Source of the DNA: Hirsutella rhossiliensis
Taxonomy: Eukaryota > Ascomycota > Sordariomycetes > Hypocreales > Ophiocordycipitaceae
DNA: 64,000 bases
Direction: 5' to 3'
NCBI RefSeq assembly: GCF_020360975.1
Contig: NW_025408677.1
Span: 1,736,001 to 1,800,000, forward strand
Shown: positions 32,239 to 44,250 of the stretch, one piece after another
Layout of the letters: each line of letters starts with the position of its first letter
How positions within the stretch are numbered: position 1 is the first letter of the stretch
Notes under the pieces: model-generated
Seen by the model: only the letters and a program-made list of their open reading frames with translations
Database searches by the model: none
Told to the model about the DNA's origin: nothing
Program-made: the position numbers and the translations under genes

Positions 32239-35200
32239 GGACACGCGGCGGCTGTGAGAGAATGGGATGTGAGCGGAAAAGCAAAAATGGACGGAGAACC
32301 GTTCATAGCAGACGTCAGGGTGAACGGCACAGACTTTGTGCCATCTCTTGTCGACTATGGCTGCCTCTGCTACGGCGCGGTCAGCAAGCGCACATTTCAC
32401 TCTCTCCAGTTGCCACATATACGCGTCCAGCCGCGCATCTTGGAGAATGCAGCGGGAGACGGCAAGGAGGTCAAAATCGACAAGATCACGTATGTGTCGA
32501 TCGACCTCGATGGACATCAGCAGCATCGTGTTTTCATGTACGTCATCGACGATCTGAACTGGGATATGATCCTGGGTAAACGATGGATGGAAGACCAGGA
32601 TGTTCACATCCATGCGAAGGAAGGATATCTCGAGATCGGGTCCAATGGAGTCAAGTACGAGACCGACGACGTTACCAGCCTCCTCAGCTAGACGTCTCTA
32701 ATGTCATGGCCGCAACCTTTTAGCAGAAGCACGCCGTGACAAACGCAAAGGCGGCATTGGAGTTCACTCGGTCACAATGGCGGATATTGACAAGGCCTAA
32801 GACCGAAACCGAAGACTGACGTAATGGAGAAGCTGCCACCACAGTACCACAAGTGGTCTCGAGCTTTCTCTCAGCAAGTGGCCGACCAGCTGCCCCTCAT
32901 CGGCCAGGTGTGGACCTGAAGATCGAAGTGCTGAAAGACGAGCATGGCCGAGAGGAGCCCTACCCTGGGGACCGCTTTACAGCATGTCCCGCGAGGAGCT
33001 ATTGGTGCTACGAAAGACCCTCACAGAACTACTCGACAAGGGATTTATTAGAGTCAGCAGCTCGCCAGCCGCAGCACCAGTCCTTATGGTGAAGAAGCCC
33101 GGCGGAGGCATCCGCTTCTGCGTGGATTACAGAGGTTTGAATCACATAACGAAGAGGGACCGCTATCCCTTGCCTTTACTGAGCGAGACCTTGCGAACGA
33201 TAGCCAAGGCAAGGTGGTTCACCAAGGTAGATGTTATAGCAGCGTTCCATAAGATCAGGGTCGCCCTGGCGACGAAGAAAAGACAGCCTTCAGAACGCGC
33301 TATGGATCCTTCGAATGGCTGGTAGTTCCATTCGGCCTGACAGGCGCACCAGCAGCCTTTCAGCGGTATATTAACAGCGTGCTCCAGGATTACCTCGATG
33401 ATTTTGTGTCAGCGTATATCGACGATGTCCTGATCTTCTCCTCTGGAAGCCTGCAAGACCACCGCGACAAAGTCGGCAAGGTCCTCCAACGACTGATGGA
33501 CGCTGGGCTGCAACTGGACATCAACAAGAGCGAATTCGAAGTCAAGGCTGTGAAATACCTTGGGTTCATCATCGAGGCGGAGTGTGGGATCCGAGTCGAC
33601 CCAGAGAAGGTTGAGGCTGTGAAGGGATGGGCAACCCCGACGAATATTAAATCCGTGAGGAGTTTTATCGGATTCGCGAACTTCTACAGGGTGTTTATGC
33701 CAGACTTCTCGGTGATAGCGGAGCCGCTAACGCGGCTAACGAAGAAGGACGTGCCATTCCGTTGGGATGGATTGTGCGAAGAAGCCTTCGAGAAGCTCAA
33801 GGACCTGTTGATCACGGCCCCGATCCTTGCACACTTCCATCCAGAAAGGGAGACTATCGTGGAAGCGGACGCTTCAGGATTCGCGTCGGGAGGCGTGCTC
33901 CTGCAGAGAGATGATAAGGATGGACTGGTACGACCTGTCGCATACTTCTCGAAGAAACATTCGGCAGCCGAAGCGAACTACGCTATCCATGACAAGGAGC
34001 TACTCGCCATTCTCAGATGTTTGGAGCAGTGGGAACCAGAGCTACGGGCAGTAGAGCACTTCAAGATCCTAACGGACCACAAGAACCTGAGATACTTCTA
34101 CTCGGAAAGGAGGTTGACAGAGAGACAAGTGCGGTGGTCGGAGTTCCTGTCCAAGTTCCAATTCAAGCTCGAATGGAGGCCGGGCCGCAAGGGCGGATTG
34201 CCTGACGCGCTCTCTCGACGGGACCAGGATATGCCGGCAAACTACTCCGATGAACGACTAAAGGGACGCATTATGAGGCTATTCCAAGACGACCACCTTA
34301 GAAGGGTCCCAATATCGACATTGTCTACCAACACCGATGGTGCCCAGAAATCAACTTCGGAAAAGAGATCAGGATATTTGAAGATGAGGAGTTACAGCAG
34401 CTGTGGCACGCCGCACGCCAAGAAGACAAGCTCTATCAAGAACTCACGAAGCTGGTAGCAGATGGAGCGAAGAGTTTGCCAACAGGATTACAGAAGGAGA
34501 AGGTTGTCAGCATTTCAGAATGCTCGTTAGACAATAGGGGCCTGCTGTGCTTTAGAGAACGCGTCTGGATACCCGGTTCGGAGCCGCTACGTACGAAGAT
34601 CATCCAGGAAACTCACGACTCTCATATCACCGGACATCCTGGAAGGGACCTCACGTACTCGACTCTGTCGAGACGCTTCTTCTGGCCGGGTGCCGCTAGC
34701 GATGTACGTCGGTTTGTGCGCAACTGCGAGGTTTGCGGACGAAACACCATCTGGAGGATACAAAGAAAGGACTCCTAAAGCCGCTCCCTATTCCGCAACG
34801 CATATGGAGCGAAATTACCATTGACTTTATTACTGACCTCCCACCGTCGGGGAAAGATGGCGCGACGAACTGCATGGTGGTCACGGACCGACTCACCAAA
34901 GGCGTCGAACTCGAAGGATTACACGATATTTCTTCAGAAGCGGTTGCAAGAAGACTCTTCGAACGACACTACCCTGTCCATGGCATCCCAACGGCTATTA
35001 CCAGTGATCAGGGTCCCCAGTTTGTCAGTGGTATGTGGAAACACTTCTGTCAGCTGCTAGGGATCGAGCAGCGGTTGTCAACGGCGTACCATCCACAAAC
35101 CGACGGTGCAACAGAACGAATGAACCAAGAGGTAGAGATTCTTCGGATATGGACAAACTATCTGCAGGAGAACTGGTTGGACTTGCTTCCAGTCGCGATG

Positions 35201-35901
35201 GCGACAATTAACGAGCGGAAGCAACCTCCACCGGACTGAGTCCGTTCTTCTTCATGCACGGCTACCACAATGAGCCAATCCAGTTAGTTGAGCATCGAAG
35301 CACGGAAGACACAACACAGGAAGAAGCTGCAGCGGAGGATTTTATTCAGAGACTACAGGATGCCACGGAGTTTGCGCAAGCAGCGATAGCTATGGCCCAG
35401 GAAATACAGCAAGCGCAAGCCAACAAGCACAGGACAGCCGCACCGAGATACAAGCCTGGGGATTGGGTATACCTCAACTTGAGAAATGTCAAAACATCGC
35501 GACCCTGCAAGAAGCTCGATTGGTTACATGCCAAATATCAAGTGCTCACCGAAGTCAGCCCACATGCCTATAGGTTGGATGTGCCTGGACGTATCCATCC
35601 AGTCTTTCACGTCGATCTACTCCGGCCAGTACCGGAGACCCATTGCCTTCGCAGAAAATCGATCAAGAGAGTGCCCCACCGGTGCTGGTGGACGGCCAAG
35701 AAATGTACCTCGTCGAAAGGATTCTGGATGAAAGAATGGAAGGTACGCATAAGAAGGTGCTCGTAAAATGGCATGATTACTCGCAGCCTACGTGGGAGCC
35801 CCTTCCCACTATTCGACACACTGATGCATGGAAGCAATGGAAGAAACATAAAAAGAGTGTCACCTTCTCAAGTCATCTTGACACAGATTGCCACGATCCC
35901 A

Positions 35902-35930
35902 AGGAAGAGGAAACGTTGGACGGGAGGGAG
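35902..35930 (+). promoter_or_regulatory. Polypurine tract of element 1
   Basis: A purine-rich run (AGGAAGAGGAAA... to GGGAGGGAGG) that in the undisrupted element lies directly before the 3' LTR. The nested element inserted at the junction between this tract and the LTR. Confidence 0.6.
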
Positions 35931-35935
35931 GTAAT
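35931..35935. repeat. Target-site duplication GTAAT, left copy (element 2)
   Basis: GTAAT precedes the 5' LTR of element 2 and recurs at 44414-44418 after its 3' LTR. The last T of the right copy is the first base of the element 1 3' LTR. Confidence 0.9.
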
Positions 35936-36099
35936 TGTGAGGGAACGATCATGTGACTTTCATACTTTATGAAATGTCTCACTTTGATTCATGTAAATAG
36001 CGAAAGTCAGAGTCTTCCTTAGGAACCTCCTTCTCTCTTCGTAGACAATCACTTTACCCAAGTCGCACCCGACCTTGTTCGTGCACTTGTACCGTCACA
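35936..36099 (+). repeat. 5' LTR of element 2 (164 bp)
   Basis: It begins TGTGAGGGAACG and ends CCGTCACA. It matches 44251-44413 except for one extra G near its start. A weak TATA-like TGTAAATA is at 35992-35999. Confidence 0.94.
36041..36049 (+). promoter_or_regulatory. Inferred start of R / self-primer in the LTR of element 2
   Basis: GTAGACAAT is the exact reverse complement of 36101-36109 just downstream of the LTR. Its distance to the LTR end (50 nt) equals that in element 1, supporting the same priming mode. Confidence 0.5.
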
Positions 36100-36100
36100 T

Positions 36101-36109
36101 ATTGTCTAC
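36101..36109 (+). promoter_or_regulatory. Primer-binding site of element 2 (self-priming type)
   Basis: ATTGTCTAC, one base after the LTR end, pairs over 9 nt with 36041-36049. No tRNA 3'-end complement is evident. Confidence 0.55.
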
Positions 36110-36151
36110 CAACTACCCCTCCTCAATAGATCACCGTCCGCGACGTGACTA

Positions 36152-36252
36152 CCCGTTGATCTTGGTGTGGGGCCACAGCAGCCCAACTAAGTGTCTTCGC
36201 CACTTAGTTGGCCCAAAAAATCCGGCACAGCCCAAAAAATCCGGCACAGCAG
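36152..36252 (+). repeat. Left terminal inverted repeat of the pogo-like transposon (101 bp)
   Basis: It starts CCCGTTGATCTTGG. It includes a self-complementary segment (CCAACTAAGTG...CACTTAGTTGG, about 36183-36211) able to form a hairpin, then two tandem copies of a 19-bp unit beginning CCCAAAAAATCCGG. Its reverse complement is at 38839-38939 with no difference. Confidence 0.93.
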
Positions 36253-36342
36253 CCCACCTCCAAAACGTCAACCCTATGCATCTCAACCGCGTTTTCTCGC
36301 GCAACTTGACTTTATTTACGTATCTTTTTGCCGGAATACATT

Positions 36343-38566
36343 ATGACAGATAACATGGCTACCCTGGAGGCAGCAAAGCCGTTCTGGCGTCTCGTCGCGA
36401 CCCCAGAGCCGATGTTCGTCGCTCAACAACACCAAAAAGAACGCCTCTTTCCGTGCGAGATGCGGCCATCCGTTACAATGTGAAGAGCTCATCCGTACAG
36501 AGAGCCATTAATTTCATAAAAAACCCCTTTTCCCGTGCTCCAGGGCGTCCATTGGCGCTGACGGAGGACGAAGACGACGCCCTGGTTGCGTATGTACAGT
36601 GGATGGAACGCACCGGCATGCCCGCCACGAGAGCAACTTGAAGCTGTTGCAAATGCAATAAGAATGCGTCGAGATCCCAATGCCCGCCCGGTCTCGTCAA
36701 GTTGGCTTGACAATTGGCGTGGAAGTCATCCTGCGATCGCGAAGACGTATCTCAAAGCAGTTGAACGAGCCCGGAAGTCCTTTGAAGCCCACGGGGTAGA
36801 AGAAGTCGAATTTTTCTACTCAAAGCTTCGAGAAATCATCACCAGCTACCGTATTGGCAGTTCAGAGATCTGGAATGAAGACGAGGCCGGAATACGCATT
36901 GGGTGCCTGCGAGAACGCATCCAAGTTCTCATCACGCGCACCACTAGAGTCAAGAGCACCCGGCCCCGAGTTTTAGACCCAGCAAACCGAGAATCCTGCA
37001 CGGTAATTGCCTCAGTTAACGCAGTGGGGACTCTCTTCCACCTGGCTTGTTTTCCAACATTACCCTACCACCAACTGGGCCGGCATCGACATCATGACAG
37101 GCGTACGGTTTGCCCAGTCGCCAACTGGCTTTTCCAACGCAGAGATACACCTTGAGTGGGCAAGGCATTTCAACTGCTGGTCTTGGGCATCGTCAGCGCA
37201 AGCAAAACAGTCAGGAAATTCGCTGGAAGAGTGGTTCGGCTGTGACGAGCATCTTCGGCGCCCCAACATGGGGATGAGTCGCGTGGAGGCGCCGCCAAAC
37301 CAACGGCCTGACGACGAGAAGATCTACCGATTGCTTGTTGTGGATGGCTTTACAGGGCATACCACCCTTGACTTTGCTGAGTATTGTATCAAGTTTGATA
37401 TCATCATTGCTATTTTCCTCCACATTCCACCCACCTCATGCAGCCGCTTGATGTTGGGGTATTCCAGCCACTAAAGTCAGCACATCAGAAAGCGCTTCGA
37501 AGTCGCTCGCAGAAGGCAACATATCATTTTCGCGGGTCAACTTCCTCACAGCTTTTCAGGACGTATATGAGGCTGGCTTCACGCGGCATAACATTATGGC
37601 GGCATTTGAAAAAACAGGCCTCTTTCCTGTCGACCCAGCGCCGGTGATCACCAAGATCCTCCACGAGCAGCTACGACAACAGCAGCCGATCAATCCTGCA
37701 TACGCCTCGCTCCTACCCTCGGAGACGCGTTTCCAAGTCGCCGCGGATGCCCTCAATGATATCCGGCAACGGTATGGGCCCCTCATGAGCTCGCCATCAC
37801 GAGAAAACTTGCGGGTTCTTGCGAAAGTGAACACCGAGTCTATCGCGATGGCGTCACATTCAGGGCATAGTCAGCGATAAGAATAGCCGAACCCAGGCGT
37901 ATGCGAATCGAATGAAGAGAGGCAAGATTGTCAGGCCGCGCGGAGAGTTTATCACGAGCTCCAGCATGGCCGACATCACCCGGGAGTATGAGGAGCTCCA
38001 GGCAAAGCAAACCCGGCTTCAAACGCGCCAGGAGATAAGGATGCATCTTAAACGAGTTCGTGGAGAGATGCAGAAGATCCGAGAAGACTATAAAGTCGGG
38101 AAGAAGCAGTTAGTCAATGGCAGAGTCAAGACATTGAACTTTAAGCCCTGGCTAGAGTTTACGGGACGAGACGTTGAGTTCTACACTCTGGAGCAAAGTT
38201 GCGATACCCTCATGCGGGAGCTCAAAGAGCCATCCAAGGAATCCTTTTCTATGATACCACGAAGAGAAATAACTCCGCCAGAGATGTCAGGGCGCGCGCA
38301 GCGACCGACCTCGCCCACTTACAGATATGTCGTCGTTGCCCGGCAGTGACGATACCGTCTATTTCACAGGCCTCGATCTTGACAAACATAGTGAGGATGG
38401 CGCCGACGATGAAGACGAGGACAATTTACTCGACACGCAAGAGAATATACCCTCATCGCCGCCGTTAGCAGCGGTTGAAGCGGTAGTCGATACACCATGC
38501 CCTCGACCGCGCACCCGATCGTCCAACAAGATACAGCAGACGCTCCAGGAACACAGGTATGGATAA
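36343..38566 (+). pseudogene. Pogo-like DDE transposase, frameshifted
   Basis: Fragments appear in order in shifting frames. An HTH-like N-terminus (VRDAAIRYNVKSSSVQRAI) comes first, then a CENP-B-type second HTH with RRDPNARPVSSSWLDNW. A catalytic part follows with SSEIWNEDEAGIRIG, the LLVVDGFTGHTTLDFAEYC block and, after a frame change near 37440, MQPLDVGVFQPLK. The C-terminus is a charged coiled coil (EELQAKQTRLQTRQE) and acidic tail. At least six frame changes are present (about 36460, 36640, 37030, 37440, 37590, 37890). It cannot encode an active enzyme as written. Confidence 0.85.
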
Positions 38567-38838
38567 AATAGCTCTCAGAGACGCACAACAGGCGAAATTA
38601 CTACATAATACGTCTATTTGGACTCACAAACGCGGTCTTCCTATCTCTTCGACTGGAAGGCGGCAGCTCCTAAATAGGCCCAAAGACGTGATTTTTTTCA
38701 CTTTTCGTTGTTACTTGCGTCTTTAGGTGATCCGCAGCTATTGATCACATGTATATTTTAGCTATTTGAAGTCGCATTGACGGCACCATGAAGCGAAGCG
38801 TAGAATTTCCCTTGATTTTGCACCCCAAATTGAGGACC

Positions 38839-38939
38839 CTGCTGTGCCGGATTTTTTGGGCTGTGCCGGATTTTTTGGGCCAACTAAGTGGCGAAGACAC
38901 TTAGTTGGGCTGCTGTGGCCCCACACCAAGATCAACGGG
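38839..38939 (-). repeat. Right terminal inverted repeat of the pogo-like transposon (101 bp)
   Basis: Exact reverse complement of 36152-36252, followed by the TA duplication. Confidence 0.93.
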
Positions 38940-39041
38940 TATTGATTTCGATAGTTCTAAACCGCACTTGTCGCTTTCAAACCTCACCAAAACACCCTGC
39001 AACCAAATTCTCACCTAAACCACCACACCGTCAACAACCCA

Positions 39042-40181
39042 ATGGCTACCGCTGCCCCCACACCCGTCGATCGAGTGCCCCCTGCCCCTCCTCAACGCCA
39101 GCAATACCAATGAAACGTTCCGAAATGCCTTTGTTGCTAACCCAGCCGGTCTCATGAAAGAAGTCTTCCTCGTATGCAATGCCGCATACAGTATGCAAGC
39201 GGTAATCGATTCACTACGTGCCTCGACCACGACGACAATAAGGGACATGGAGGACCTCCAAACCCGCCTAGAAAACACGCTCATTTCTAAAAGTGATGGA
39301 GACGCAACGATCGCCCGTCTTATGGCAGAAAATGAAGCATACCTAAAGATCATTCAGTCAAAGGGCTTCACACCGCACACCAGAACACCCTGATCCTGAG
39401 GCCTTCACCGGAGAGGACCCCACGCTTCTGCCGAATTTCCTCCAGCACCTCGAGTTGAAGCTCGAAATGAATAAAGATTGGTGGAACTCGGAACCTCAAC
39501 GTATGGGATATGTCGTCTCATGCCTTAAAGGCAAAGCACATGACCAAGTCCGCTACAACATTAAAGATGGGGTGGTTCTCTTCGACGATGTCAATGCCAT
39601 AAAAGCACCCTTCAGTCAGCCTTCGGGGATATTGACGCTAAAGCTACCGCCCAACTCAAAATCTTTGACATGAAACAAGGCCATAGATCCCTTACGACAT
39701 TCCTCCCGAATGGTATGCCGTCGCCAAGCTCACCGAGTGGGATAGTGGGGCGCTCATTGCTCACCTCCGACGTGCCCTCCACGACAACGTTATCTGGAGA
39801 CTTTCTCTCACTAAGGGCAAAGATACACCTACCGAACTTAGTCAATTTATGGACCTTGTCCGTATCTGCGATAACGAATGCCGTCAAGTCAATGCCAATT
39901 ACTTCAAGAAAAACACCGACAACTCAGCAAGTCACAAAGCAACCTTACAACCCTCCACCACGCCACAATCGACGACCTCTAACGGCGGGGATTCAATGGA
40001 TTTGAGCGTCATCACCTGGGGGGCCAAAGATGTCGCCTCTGGTCGTAGACCCCAAACGGAAGCAGAGAGAGCGGCACGCAGAGCCTATTGCACAACGCAT
40101 GGACTCTGCCATTGGTGCAGCTCGGGCAAACATCGTTCCCTCAATTGCGACACCGCACCATGGAGGACGGAAAAAGTGTAG
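39042..40181 (+). pseudogene. gag: gag of element 2, frameshifted
   Basis: It starts at the ATG at 39042. Segments in three frames follow each other: an N-terminal Pro-rich part, a coiled coil (VIDSLRASTTTTIRDMEDLQ), the capsid-like region PEAFTGEDPTLLPNFLQHLE, and the C-terminal part to 40181. A canonical CCHC zinc knuckle (CX2CX4HX4C) lies at 40107-40148. Breaks are near 39105, 39390, 39600 and 39700. Confidence 0.83.
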
Positions 40182-43100
40182 TCTCCGACGGAAGTCGCCG
40201 CAGGAGACGCAAGAAAAAGGGCGATCTACTGCTCTCTTCTCTGGACACCAACCAAGCTCATTTGCTACTGCCTTGTAACCTAATCGAAGACAATTCCACT
40301 CCGATTAAAACCGAAGCAATGCTTGACTCAGGTGCCACCGGAAAGGGTTTATAGACGAATCCTTCGCGCACACCAACAAACTCACGCTTTATGAATTACG
40401 AAACCGTCGCCGGCTGAACGTAGTCGATGGAAGACCCTCCTCGGCTGGCGACATCACTCATGTGGTGAAGCTCAACATGGACATCAAGGGACACAAGGAG
40501 AAGATGCTTTTTTACGTAACGAAGCTTGGGAAGTATAATGTCATACTTGGAAAACCCTGGCTAACAGATCACAACCCAATCGTCAATTGGAGCACGAATG
40601 TGGTCACTTTCAACTCTGATCACTGCCGCAAATACTGCATGGAGAAAGGACAATACCAACTGCCTGTTTCTGGAGCTCCCTCTTTGTCAAGTTCTGCAAC
40701 CACGACTATACTGCCACGCCCATCAATCCCCGAAGAGTCGGCGCAGCCTGTTCCACATGCTGACCAAAAACCGCGACGTCGACGTATTCTCATTATCACT
40801 GTATGAGATCGACAAAGGCTGGCTGAACTTGGGGTCATCACAGAAGCCTCCACCTTCGTAGAACCTAAAACACGCCGACGGGTCCGATTCGACTCTGCAC
40901 TCACAGACATGGACAAGATGAACCGAGAGCTCCAGCTACAGGACGGAATCACCTCCCTTAACCCCAAGGACCAACAAACACAGGAACTCCGAGCTTCCCG
41001 GAAAATAGCAGCCGATATGTACCTTTCAGGGGCATCACTCGAAGACATTCACAAAGCCCTCGAACCCAAGACTTTGATCGATCCTGCAACAAAAGTACCA
41101 CAACACTACCATGAATTCTTGAAGGCATTCGACCAATCAGAGGCGGATAAACTCCCCCCACACCGAGACTGCGACCACGAAATTGAACTTCAACCTGGAA
41201 CGACTCCACCACATGGACCTCTGTACGGGATGTCCCAAGACGAACTTCTCGTCCTCCGGAAATTCCTTCAGGAAAACCTTGACAAGGGTTTTATACGCGC
41301 TAGCACCTCACCGGCGGCCTCGCCGGTGTTATTCAAAGAAGCCAGGAGGGGCCTTCGTTTTTGCGTGGACTACCGAGCTCTTAACGCGATAACCATCAAG
41401 AACCGCTACCCGCTACCGTTAATCCAGGAGACACTTTCTCAGCTAAGCCAAGCCAAGTATTTCACCAAACTCGATGTCGTCGCAGCGTTCAATCGAATAC
41501 GCATCAAGGAGGGTCAGGAGTGGATGACGGCGTTCAACACAAGATATGGTCTCTTCGAGAGCATGGTGATGCCTTTTGGACTATCAAACGCCCCAGCTAC
41601 CTTTCAAGCTCGAATCAACGAAGTCTTACGCCCATTCCTTGATAGATATTGCACAGCCTACATCGACGACATTCTCATCTACTCAGACGACCTCGCCACC
41701 CACAGACTCCACGTCAAATCAGTACTTCAAGCACTTGAAGCCGCAGGCCTACAACTTGACGTCAAGAAATGCGAATTTGAGACTACTGAAGTTAAATATC
41801 TGGGCATGATCATCTCAACCACTGGAGTACGGATGGACCCAGAGAAAGTCGACTGTCTCATCAACTGGGAGGCCCTATCAACGTCAAAGATGTTCAAGCC
41901 TTCTTAGGATTCTCGAATTTCTACAGACGGTTCATCAAGGGATTTTCACGCATCGTACGACCACTTGTTGCCCTGACACGGAAACTAGTCAAATGGAACT
42001 GGACTTCATCGTGCCAAGAAGCATTCGATATGCTCAAAAATAGCTTCACTTCAGCGCCAATCCTCAGACACTTCGACCCCGCAAGAGAAGTGTTTGTCGA
42101 ATGCGACGCATCCGATTTTGTCTCTTCGGGCATCCTCTCCCAGGAAGATGATCAAGGAGTGCTACACCCAGTGGCTTTCATGTCCAAGAAGTACGACCCG
42201 CTGAGTGCAATTACGAGATCTATGACAAAGAACTTTTGGCTATTGTACGCTGCTTCGAATGCTGGAGACCCGAACTCCAAGGCACGCACCACCAGATTAC
42301 AGTCATCACTGACCATGCCAACCTTCGATATTTCATGACAACCAAGCAACTTTCAAGACGACAAGTCAGGTGGAGCGAATTCCTATCACAGTTCCAATTC
42401 GCTATCAAGTCAGTGCCTGGGAAAGAGAACGGAAAACCTGACTCACTCACACGAAGATCACAAGACTTGCCGAAAGATGAAAATGACGACCGCATCCAGT
42501 ACCAACAACAGTCGCTGCTTAAGCCTTGCAACGTAGACTCCTCCGTACAAGAACAACTAAAGCTTGACCCCGAGCTCTCAGAACTCTTTGCCAATCTCTC
42601 CTGGGAACAAGAAATTGCACTATGTCCCGCCATTCTTGACGAAATTCAGCCAGAACCAATCAACCACAGAATCACAAGACTTCTAGACAAGGGCTATGAG
42701 GAGGACGAATGGTGGATGAAAATCAGGGACGAGATGCTCAAACCCCATGGCACTCCTCACTCGAAGGAAGTTTCTCTATCGGAATGCATGATAAACGAAG
42801 GCCGATTATATTTCCGAGAGAGGCTATACGTACCCGCAGGCGAACTACGGACCCTTCTCACTCAACTCGCCCACGACAGCGTCGAATCAGGCCACCCCGG
42901 GAAAAACAAGCTATACGAACTCATTTCACGCTCTTATTGGTGGCCAAGGCTTAGCGCCGATACGAAACAATTCACACGCAATTGCCACGGATGCCTGAGG
43001 AACAAGACCTCCCGGTTACGGTACCAGGGGACGTTGAAACCGCTCCCAGTTCCCTTGCAAAGATGGAGGGACTTGTCCGTTGACTTCATTGGCCCAATTC

Positions 43101-44238
43101 AGCGCACAGCTCGTGGATTCAACGCAATCATGGTGGTAGTCGATAGGCTGTCAAAGGACAGACATTTCACGCCTTGCAAGACCGACATGAAAGCACATGA
43201 CTTGGCAACGCTCTTCGTACGAGATGTCTGGAAACTCCATGGACTACCGGATTCAATCGTATCTGATAGAGGACCACTGTTTGTCTCGGAATTCTGGAAA
43301 GCGGTTTGCCACCGCCTACAGATCAATATCAGCCTCTCCACAGCATATCACCCCGAAACTGACGGCCAGACGGAAAACGCTAACTCATTTCTCGAACAAT
43401 ACCTTCGCCAGTATGTTAGCTTTGCTCAGGACGACTGGGACGAGTGGCTCCCATTGGCCGAATTCGCAGCCCGTAACGTTGTTAGCGATTCAACGGGAAT
43501 GTCTCCATTTTTTTGCGAACACAGGCTACCACCCCCGAATGAGCTTTGGTCCCCCCTCGCGCAATACCACTCGCGGCATCCAAAGACCTGGCAGAACGCT
43601 GCAACGAGGGGAACGAATTTGTCGCCAAGATGCAAGAAATCACTGATCTACTTCGGACAAACCTGCTCTCAGCTCAAGCCTCACAAGAACAGTTCGCCAA
43701 CGCAAATAGATCACCGGCGCCAGCGTACCGAGTTGGAGACATGGTGCTACTTAGCACACGCAACATCGATTCGACCAGACCCATCCCCAAACTAGATCAT
43801 AAGTTCATTGGCCCTTTTCGAATCGAGCGCGTGCTCAACCTCACTCCTACCAACTGAAGTTGCCACATGAATTAGACTCAATTCACAATTCATTCCACGC
43901 CAACCTCCTACGACCGTCACCAAACGACCCGCTCACGGCCAATACAACACACCCCCCACCAATAACGCTAGATGCAAAGGGAGAAACTCTGGGCGATTGA
44001 AGCAATACTGGACTCGAAACGCACAAAACAGAAAGGCTTCCAGTACCATATACTATGGAGAGGCTTCGACCTTGAGCAGGCAACATGGGAACCACTACAG
44101 AACGTCGTCAACGCTCACATCGCCATCAGAGACTTCGAGAAGCACAGCAAAAACAAACCCAGACCCACGAAACAAGAAGTGCAAAATGCTCGCCTACAGG
44201 CTCAGCAAGACGTGGAAGAATCAGAAGCGATGGAGTAA
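40182..44238 (+). pseudogene. pol: pol of element 2 (PR-RT-RH-IN-chromodomain), frameshifted
   Basis: The protease active site (AMLDSGATG) is at about 40318-40345 and its second half runs to about 40640. The reverse transcriptase frame (40909-41907) has YIDD at 41659-41670. A frame change at about 41875 leads into RNase H ([10 protein letters not shown] at about 42090), and a further change near 42215 opens the long frame 42236-43795. That frame carries the rest of RNase H, the integrase HHCC finger (about 42868-43010) and the DDE core (LSVDFIGPI, IVSDRGPLF, YHPETDGQTENAN). Another frame follows from 43546. The C-terminal chromodomain is at 43972-44150 (LWAIEAILDSKR...WEPL), ending at TAA 44236-44238. 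Confidence 0.87.
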
Positions 44239-44244
44239 GGGAGG
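44229..44244 (+). promoter_or_regulatory. Polypurine tract of element 2
   Basis: GATGGAGTAAGGGAGG lies 6 bp before the 3' LTR and overlaps the end of pol. Confidence 0.55.
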
Positions 44245-44250
44245 CCCATG

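Larger units (their letters stand above)
32254..35972 (+). pseudogene. pol: pol of element 1 (PR-RT-RH-IN-chromodomain), frameshifted
   Basis: In order: aspartic protease-like region (32254-32691; active-site area LVDYGCLCYG instead of a plain DSG/DTG); reverse transcriptase (about 32984-33640; YIDD at 33415-33426); RNase H (about 33840-34200, EADASGFASGGVL); zinc-binding HHCC region of integrase (about 34610-34745, ending CEVCGRN); integrase core (about 34800-35240); and a chromodomain (35703-35860, YLVERILDERM...WEPL). At least seven frame changes or stops interrupt it, for example after 32691, near 33275, and around 34440, 34740, 35235 and 35640. The last codons now run into the LTR of the nested element 2. 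Confidence 0.88.
36152..38939 (+). mobile_element. Pogo-like DNA transposon (2.8 kb) nested in the leader of element 2
   Basis: Perfect 101-bp terminal inverted repeats are flanked by a TA duplication (36150-36151 and 38940-38941), as in the Tc1/mariner-pogo superfamily. The interior encodes a transposase with a helix-turn-helix N-terminus and a DDE_1-type catalytic part, broken by frameshifts. It sits between the primer-binding site and gag of element 2, making it the youngest of the three layers. Confidence 0.9.

Noticed and set aside
30709..36099. Element 1 as an LTR pair formed by 30709-30898 and 35936-36099
   Set aside because: These are different LTR families; matching LTRs and target duplications pair 30709-30898 with 44418-44607, and 35936-36099 with 44251-44413.
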